Source: JASHVB01 sp035535035
Lineage (GTDB): Bacteria; Pseudomonadota; Alphaproteobacteria; Acetobacterales; Acetobacteraceae
Length of the DNA: 20,570 nucleotides
Assembly (NCBI GenBank): GCA_035535035.1
Contig: DATLQW010000092.1
Span: 1 to 20,570 of the forward strand
Reading direction: 5' to 3'
In this document: positions 15,774-20,570 of the stretch, one piece after another
Layout of the letters: every line of letters starts with the position of its first letter
Numbering within the stretch: the first letter of the stretch is position 1
Position numbers and translations under genes: made by a program
The notes under the pieces: model-generated
Told to the model about the DNA's origin: nothing
The model's input: the letters and a program-made list of their open reading frames with translations, nothing else
Database searches by the model: none

Positions 15774-16460
15774 TCATGCAAGCGCACGGAAATGCGCCGC
15801 AAGGTCGTACGCGGAAGGGAAATGGATATCGGGGGCCGCATGCGCAATGCCCCCATCGTGTCCGGCGTCGCCGATCAACACCGCGGTCACCCCGGCTGCG
15901 CGGGCCGCCTGCATGTCCAGCGCGGTATCCCCCAGGTACCAGACCGAGGCACCGGCGCGATGACCGAGCTGTTGCAGGGCGAGGTGGATCGGTGCCGGGT
16001 CCGGCTTGTCGGCGGCTGCGTCGCCGGCGCCCACCACGGCGCGGAAATGGCCGGACCAGCCCAGATGGGCGACCTCGGCGCGCAAATACCGGCCGGCCTT
16101 GTTGGACACCACACCCTGCGGCAGGACCCCGCCCGCCTCCAGCGCCTCGGCCGCCCCTTGCATCGGCCGCAAATGATCCAGGTGCCCGTCCCGGAAGCTG
16201 GCATAGAACAGGTCGCGCGCCTGTTCCCAGCTTGCGCCGAACATCAGCGGAAAGCTCTCGCGCAGGGCCACGCGAACGCGGCTCCTGGTATCCTCGATGG
16301 TCCAGGACGGCATGCGGAATTCCGCGAACACGGCGTTCAGCGCCGCGGTAATGGCAGCCCAGCCATCGACCAGGGTGTTGTCCCAGTCGTACAGCAGGAC
16401 GGTCGGATGCGTGCCCGATGGCAGCCGGTCCGGGCCGTACGACGCCGGGGGGCCGATCAT
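15774..16460 (-). CDS. HAD-superfamily hydrolase (phosphoglycolate phosphatase-like)
   Basis: A 228-aa HAD phosphatase with all four motifs: I, DWDNT (nucleophile Asp25, acid Asp27); II, VVSNKAG (Ser119); III, Lys152 in DKPDPAP; and IV, GDTALDM (Asp178, Asp182). A helical cap lies between motifs I and II, as in the Gph/PGP subgroup that removes phosphate from phosphoglycolate or nucleotides. The substrate is not determined. The ATG at 16460 puts the first motif at a normal distance; the frame opens from an ATG at 16532 (24 extra residues, MPERLPADAP...), and neither start has a clear ribosome site. It is upstream of hfq on the same strand. Confidence 0.85.
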   Translation of the reverse strand: MIGPPASYGPDRLPSGTHPTVLLYDWDNTLVDGWAAITAALNAVFAEFRMPSWTIEDTRSRVRVALRESFPLMFGASWEQARDLFYASFRDGHLDHLRPMQGAAEALEAGGVLPQGVVSNKAGRYLRAEVAHLGWSGHFRAVVGAGDAAADKPDPAPIHLALQQLGHRAGASVWYLGDTALDMQAARAAGVTAVLIGDAGHDGGIAHAAPDIHFPSAYDLAAHFRALA

Positions 16461-16785
16461 ACGCTCGTGGCCCGCGCCCACCAGGCGGGCAGCAGAGTCC
16501 GCGGGCGCATCGGCCGGCAGGCGTTCAGGCATGTGCGCACCCGGGCGCCAGGCGACATCTCATGGGCATTTTCCGTCGGTCGGAATGGTTGCGCGATGCA
16601 GCGGCCACCGCCCTGGAAGTGGCCGTGCCGGACAGAATGCTGCACTGCAACGTCACATAATGCAACCTGGCACCGCAGATGACCGCCGCGAGCCTGCCGG
16701 GGGCGGACCGCGCGGGCTTCGGCTCCCGGCCGGCATGATGGACGGGGAAGCGCCGTGGGAAGGGTCAACCCGCCGGGCCGCCGCC
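16461..16785. other. Intergenic stretch between MmgE/PrpD gene and HAD gene
   Basis: These 325 bp hold no supported gene (up to 72 bp would be coding if the HAD gene starts at 16532). A 32-codon plus-strand frame (16562-16660) has no supporting features. The sequence near 16639-16650 contains CTGC-ACT-GCAA, similar to the PhaR operator form CTGC-N3-GCAG of other alphaproteobacteria, but no PHA gene is adjacent. Confidence 0.4.
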
Positions 16786-18141
16786 TCAACCCCGACGCAA
16801 AGCTTCGAGCAGAGGAGCGATCGTTGCCGCCGTGTCGAGTTGCCACACTGCCGCGATAACGTCGTCGATAGATCCGCGAAAGGCGCCGTGCCGGGCGAGC
16901 TCGCGCACCTTCGCCTCGATGTCCCGATCGGACAGCGGTTGCTCCATGCTGCCCCTGGCATGGAGCACGGTCGACTCCAGCATCCGACCGTCAACGGTAC
17001 GGACCATGGCGGTCGCGGCGCCTCGGGGAGTGTCGGCATTCAACTGTGCCTTCGTCAGCGCCCGCAACGCAACGACGGCCGGATCATGCACCGTGTCTTC
17101 CGAGAACTCTTTCAGTCCGGCCGCCCCGAACAGGAAGGATACCGCGGCGCAGTGATGGATGCTGACCCGTGCGTCCCTGTCATTGGCCACCGCCCGGTCG
17201 CCACGATCGAGCAGGAGCTGGTCGCCGGACACGATGATTTCAGCAATCTCCGCCACCGTCACCGCATGTTCCCGCCGCAGCGCCAGGCACGCGTCGATGA
17301 CGGCATGCATCACGATTCCGCACGGATAAGGCTTGAAGGCGTTCCGCAGCAGCTCCCACTGCGTGCCGAGGCCGTCTGTCACCTTGGCAATCGCGGGGTC
17401 GTCTCCCATCGCACGGGCCCAGCCCAGCGACCCCTCGAACGCGGCCGGCGCGGCGGTGTAGCCTTGTTCCGCCAGCAGCGCGGCGAACAGCCCGTTGCGG
17501 GCAGCATTGCCGACGCCCACGTTCTTCGCTGCGCTGGGCAGGTTCTCCACCAGTCCAGCGGACTGGCTCGCGGCGATGCCGATTGCGTGCCACGTCTGCT
17601 GCGCGTCCAGACCCAGAAGCCCGGCACTCGCCACCGCGGAGCCGAACACGCCGCATGTCGAGGTGATATGCCATCCCCGCGCGTAATGGCCGGGCGAGAC
17701 GGCGTTGCCGATCCGGCACGCGACCTCGGCGCCCAGGATGAAGGCGTGCAGCATCGCCGCCCCGGACCGCCCACGTTGCTCCGCGAGCGCGAGTGCGGCC
17801 GGGGCGACCGGCGCCGTAGGATGGATAACCGTCGGCAAATGCGTGTCGTCGTAGTCGAGCAGGTTCGCGCTGACCGCGTTGATGAATGCCGCGCCGAGCA
17901 GATCGAGCCGCTCCGCGCGGCCGAGCACCGTGACGCGTTCGGCGCCCGATAGTGACGTGAGGACGCGCATTGCCATGTCGATCGGCGGCGTATGGGCAAC
18001 CCCAATGGCGCAGCCAACGAAATTCAGCAGCGATCGCCTGGCCGCGTGCCGCACGGCGTGCGGCAGCGCGTCCCAGCGCGACGCCGCGACGAATTGGCCG
18101 AGTTTTTCTCCGACGAAACCGCGGCTTTCCTGCCTCGACAT
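16786..18141 (-). CDS. MmgE/PrpD family protein
   Basis: A 451-aa protein of the MmgE/PrpD family, which includes 2-methylcitrate dehydratase and cis-aconitate decarboxylase. Typical features are the all-helical N-terminal part with LLDYDDTHLPTVIHPTAPV (95-113), GYHITSTCG-like sequence (GWHITSTCGVFGSA), KPYPCGIVMHAVIDA and a small C-terminal domain (VRTVDGRMLES). It may act on a branched or unsaturated dicarboxylic acid; it is not firmly PrpD, since no prpBC genes are here. The start codon is 4 nt after the amidohydrolase stop, and its ribosome site GGAGGG lies in the end of that gene, so the two are translationally linked. It is the last gene of the likely three-gene operon. Confidence 0.87.
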   Translation of the reverse strand: MSRQESRGFVGEKLGQFVAASRWDALPHAVRHAARRSLLNFVGCAIGVAHTPPIDMAMRVLTSLSGAERVTVLGRAERLDLLGAAFINAVSANLLDYDDTHLPTVIHPTAPVAPAALALAEQRGRSGAAMLHAFILGAEVACRIGNAVSPGHYARGWHITSTCGVFGSAVASAGLLGLDAQQTWHAIGIAASQSAGLVENLPSAAKNVGVGNAARNGLFAALLAEQGYTAAPAAFEGSLGWARAMGDDPAIAKVTDGLGTQWELLRNAFKPYPCGIVMHAVIDACLALRREHAVTVAEIAEIIVSGDQLLLDRGDRAVANDRDARVSIHHCAAVSFLFGAAGLKEFSEDTVHDPAVVALRALTKAQLNADTPRGAATAMVRTVDGRMLESTVLHARGSMEQPLSDRDIEAKVRELARHGAFRGSIDDVIAAVWQLDTAATIAPLLEALRRG

Positions 18142-18145
18142 GGTG

Positions 18146-18961
18146 CTAGCCCTCCGGCAGCTTCCAGCCGATCCAGTCGCAGAAAGCGCGTCCCATCACG
18201 AGATCGAGGTCATTTCCCTTCAGCCAAGGCAGCTCCTCCGTAAACAGTGTGACGCATTGTCGCCAGGTACACGGCATGCGGGTGATGTCGGTACCCCAAA
18301 ACATCCGGTGCGGCCCAAACGCGTCGTAAACCTTGCGCAAGTGCGGGTGAATGCTGCGGAACGGATAGCTGTCCGTGGCATAACCCGCCTGCCCCGTGGC
18401 CTTGACGGCAATGTTGGGGTGCCTGGCGAGGGCGATGAGTTGCGGCAGGTTCTTGTAGGAAGCGTCGCCCTTGGTGGCACGTGGCACGCCCATGTGGTCG
18501 ATGATCAATTTAAGGCCGGGATGACGTTCGGCGACCTGGCCGACCACCGGAAGGAACGACGCCGCCGCGAGCGCAACCGGCAAGCCGGCGCGCTCGGCCG
18601 CGGGCCACAACCAATCGAGCGTGCCGTCGGTCGGCCACGACTGTTCATGGGGCTGATTGAAATAGAAGCGCAGGCCAAGCATGCCGGGCCGACTCTTCCA
18701 ACTGCCGGCCAGCGAGCGGCTCTCCGGTCGATCAAGCGGGAACCAGCCGAGAATCGCGAAGCGATCCGGATGGGCGCGAACCGCCTCGACCGCGAGTTCG
18801 TTCGAATCCGGATCCCACATCGGTGGGTGGATCACCGCGCGGTCAACGCCCGCTTCGGCCATGCCCGCGAGCGCCTGGTCCCCGGAATACGGCTCCTGCC
18901 GATGAGGGGCCGATGGCGTGCCCTTCGCCCAGATATGGATTTGTGCGTCAACGGTCATCAT
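18146..18961 (-). CDS. Amidohydrolase-2 family TIM-barrel hydrolase
   Basis: A 271-aa protein of the Amidohydrolase_2 group (lactonases and decarboxylases such as LigJ/PMDC relatives). It begins TVDAQIHIW, where the usual D-x-H-x-H metal site has Gln instead of the first His; this variant occurs in part of the family. Other marks are HPDRFAILGWFPLDRP, GLRFYFN, LKLIIDHMGVP (His as metal or substrate ligand) and MFWGTDITRMP near the C-terminus (catalytic Asp). The ATG at 18961 follows AGGAGGGG. Its place between an LLM monooxygenase and an MmgE/PrpD protein suggests ring-opened or lactone intermediates of a small-molecule degradation route; the compound is unknown. Confidence 0.87.
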   Translation of the reverse strand: MMTVDAQIHIWAKGTPSAPHRQEPYSGDQALAGMAEAGVDRAVIHPPMWDPDSNELAVEAVRAHPDRFAILGWFPLDRPESRSLAGSWKSRPGMLGLRFYFNQPHEQSWPTDGTLDWLWPAAERAGLPVALAAASFLPVVGQVAERHPGLKLIIDHMGVPRATKGDASYKNLPQLIALARHPNIAVKATGQAGYATDSYPFRSIHPHLRKVYDAFGPHRMFWGTDITRMPCTWRQCVTLFTEELPWLKGNDLDLVMGRAFCDWIGWKLPEG

Positions 18962-19071
18962 GGCGTTTCCCCTCCTTGTTCAGCGCCGATCGCTGCCGAA
19001 CGCCGGACCCCGCGGGCGCACGGACCCGCCCATCCTGCCCATATCAGGAAGCGCAAAAAGTCGCGATGAGA

Positions 19072-19917
19072 TCAGGCGCGCAATTGGCGGATCAATCCTG
19101 CCCAACGGTCCAGTATGGGCAGAATCCGATCCCCGCCCTCCGCCGGCAGACTCACGTTCACCCGGGCCGCCCCAAGGTCGCGAAATCGTTGCAGTTGAGC
19201 GAGGTCTTCGGGAGCACCGCCAATGGTCACCGGCAACGAATGCGGGTCCCGCCCGGCTTCGGCTGCCATCTGGCGGAAGCGGGGCATATATTCGTCCGGA
19301 TTGCCACTGCTCGCGTTCGGAAACCAGCCGTTGCCGTAGCGGATCGCGCGCCGCGCCGCCCACGGAAAGGCGCCGCCAAGAAGAATCGGCGGATGCGGCT
19401 TCTGCGTCGGCTTCGGCCAGGTCTGCATCGAGGGGACCTTGACGATCTCGCCGTCGTATTCCGCCGTCGATTTGGTCCAGATCTCCTTCATCGCCTCCAT
19501 CTGTTCGCGCATCTTCTGCATGCGGGTAGCAAAGACCGTCCCGTGCGCCTCGATCTCCTCCACATTCCAGCCGCCGCCGATGCCGAACAGAAACCGTCCG
19601 CCGCTTACCTGGTCGATCGAGGCCACCAGCTTTGCCGTCTGGATGGTATCGCGCTGGATGACCAGGCAGATCCCGGTGGCGACCTTCAGCGTCTTGGTGG
19701 CGGCCGCGGCCGCCGTCAGGGTGACGAATGGGTCCATCACGTCATAGTACCGTTTCGCCAGTTCGCCACCGCCGGGTGGCGGGGTGCGCCGGGGCACCGG
19801 AATATGCGAGTGCTCCGCCGCCCACAGCGAATCGAATCCGCGCGCTTCAAGTGCGACGGCGAGTTCAGCTGGGGTGATCGAATAGTCGGTAAAGAAGATC
19901 GACGCACCGAATTCCAT
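19072..19917 (-). CDS. LLM-class flavin-dependent oxidoreductase
   Basis: A 281-aa luciferase-like monooxygenase, of the subgroup often named F420-dependent (TIGR03619 type). Signature segments are ALEARGFDSLWAAEHSHIP (22-40), LKVATGICLVIQRD (77-90), IDQVSGGRFLFGIGGGWN (101-118) and PPILLGGAFPWAARRA. Few alphaproteobacteria of this kind make F420, so reduced FMN is the likelier cofactor. Such enzymes insert an oxygen atom or oxidise small organic molecules. The ATG at 19917 is at the family's normal N-terminus (MEFGASIFFTDYS). The next gene starts 110 nt downstream on the same strand, so it probably heads the operon with the amidohydrolase and MmgE/PrpD genes. Confidence 0.88.
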   Translation of the reverse strand: MEFGASIFFTDYSITPAELAVALEARGFDSLWAAEHSHIPVPRRTPPPGGGELAKRYYDVMDPFVTLTAAAAATKTLKVATGICLVIQRDTIQTAKLVASIDQVSGGRFLFGIGGGWNVEEIEAHGTVFATRMQKMREQMEAMKEIWTKSTAEYDGEIVKVPSMQTWPKPTQKPHPPILLGGAFPWAARRAIRYGNGWFPNASSGNPDEYMPRFRQMAAEAGRDPHSLPVTIGGAPEDLAQLQRFRDLGAARVNVSLPAEGGDRILPILDRWAGLIRQLRA

Positions 19918-20166
19918 GGACCTGTGCCTTCACTGCTGTTGTGCCATGCTGGGCTGTTCCGGTCTCGGTGGCAAACCCGATCCCCTCCCGCCGGGCCGCG
20001 GTCCGGCAGACCCGCCGGGGGGCGGGAATGCTCCGCGTCGCATTGAACCCGGCCAGGCTACTGCCGCCCGTCATTGATTGTGCGGTCGAGCTCTGAACCG
20101 CTCGCTCCGGCAACACCGGCAGTGCCTGTGGAAGCCGCCCGCTCTGCCCGGGCCACCGCACGAACC

Positions 20167-20216
20167 AATCCACCGGGCCGCCGCACGGCCCGATCCACCA
20201 GGCCAATCCACCGGGC
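20167..20216 (+). repeat. Three short direct repeats, RATCCACCRGGC type
   Basis: AATCCACCGGGC (20167-20178), GATCCACCAGGC (20192-20203) and AATCCACCGGGC (20205-20216). Spacing is 13 nt, then 1 nt. It could be a binding-site array or simple duplication. Confidence 0.4.
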
Positions 20217-20273
20217 GAGCCTCGCCACATCCGCGGCGCGTGTGTGTATATCTGACAAGCCACGTTATTTTCC

Positions 20274-20302
20274 TTGACACACCCGCCCCGCCATGCTACA
20301 CG
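20274..20302 (+). promoter_or_regulatory. Sigma-70-type promoter of the right-edge gene
   Basis: A perfect -35 TTGACA (20274-20279), a 17-bp spacer and TACACG (20297-20302) as -10, of the alphaproteobacterial style. Predicted transcription start near 20309, about 45 nt before the ATG at 20353. Confidence 0.6.
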
Positions 20303-20352
20303 CCGCGCACTACGCAACCCGCCACGAAAGACCGCTCCGTATCCCTCCCGCC

Positions 20353-20570
20353 ATGATGCACGATCCACTCACGACTCCGGCCGACGCCCGTGCTCCCGAT
20401 GCAGATCGGGCCGCCCCGGACGCGTCCACGCGCCTGCCCGAGTGGGTTGTCCATCTCCTCGCGCGGATCATCCGCTTCATGCTCGAGCGCATGCTTGCCG
20501 GGCGCTCGGGCCGCTCCGAGCTGCCATCCTGGTGGCACGACCGGCCGGACCTGCCGCCGGCCTCGGCGCA
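20353..20570 (+). CDS. Hypothetical protein, 3' part outside the window
   Basis: An open frame from ATG at 20353 (a second ATG follows directly) to the window edge, 72 residues so far. After a Pro/Ala/Asp-rich start it shows LPEWVVHLLARIIRFMLERML (about 28-48), an amphipathic to hydrophobic helix, and LPSWWHDRPDLPPASA. I do not recognise a characterised family; the segment LPSWWHDRPDLPP looks like a conserved block of uncharacterised Acetobacteraceae proteins. GC-rich third positions and the strong promoter upstream support it as real. Confidence 0.6.
   Translation, partial: MMHDPLTTPADARAPDADRAAPDASTRLPEWVVHLLARIIRFMLERMLAGRSGRSELPSWWHDRPDLPPASA

Larger units (their letters stand above)
19918..20352. 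other. Intergenic region between LLM operon and the right-edge gene
   Basis: These 435 bp separate divergent genes. I see no convincing gene. It contains three copies of a 12-bp motif (20167-20216) and a strong rightward promoter (20274-20302). The leftward promoter for the LLM operon is not obvious. Confidence 0.5.

Noticed and set aside
16562..16660. 32-codon plus-strand frame starting MGIFRRSEWLRD
   Set aside because: No ribosome site, no homologue I know and antisense to a possible 5' region of the HAD gene; too little support.
20058..20258. 66-codon minus-strand frame with a TTG start
   Set aside because: Weak start, no recognisable domain; much of it reads the 12-bp repeats backwards.

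Overview
The window is GC-rich DNA from an alphaproteobacterium. It most resembles Rhodospirillales, probably Acetobacteraceae: Hfq and HflX are of alphaproteobacterial type, a zf-CHCC gene sits upstream of a polA remnant, and TamA, PlsC, MreB and a full-length Ada are present. This placement is inferred from protein character only. No rRNA, tRNA, CRISPR array or phage module was seen.

Left part (1-2080): a transposase relic abuts a decayed 5' fragment of polA on the minus strand. An intact small zinc-finger gene follows, then a divergent lipoprotein alpha/beta hydrolase. A perfect 10-bp hairpin separates the hydrolase from the convergent tamA gene. Middle-left (2089-7712): tamA is followed by a PaeR7I/XhoI-like type II restriction-modification pair (predicted target CTCGAG). 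The methylase is intact, but the endonuclease gene carries a one-base frameshift. A ~50-bp sequence (40/50 identical) occurs on both sides of this pair, between tamA and the acyltransferase gene plsC. Middle (8000-10851): mreB stands without mreC/mreD. Next come two tandem glycine-zipper lipoprotein genes and a full-length ada whose five key cysteines sit at the same residue numbers as in E. coli Ada.

Centre (10852-13905): a 600-bp intergenic region holds clustered CGGAA/TTCCG half-sites and a near-consensus sigma-70-type promoter (TTGTCC-17-TATAAT). It leads to a 516-aa bacterial cyclooxygenase-like haem peroxidase. That protein keeps the radical-Tyr/proximal-His signature but has Asp where animal enzymes have the distal His. 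An aspartate/glutamate racemase-family gene follows after a perfect 8-bp inverted repeat. Right (14013-16460, minus): a HAD phosphatase, hfq and hflX. hflX has no ATG/GTG/TTG start that keeps its conserved N-terminus and probably starts at a CTG inside the hfq end.

Far right (16786-19917, minus): a likely catabolic operon of LLM flavin monooxygenase, amidohydrolase-2 and MmgE/PrpD protein. The window ends in the 5' part of an unrecognised gene with a strong upstream promoter. The most notable items are the COX-like dioxygenase and its regulatory region, the disarmed restriction system with flanking repeats, and the unusual hfq-hflX junction.
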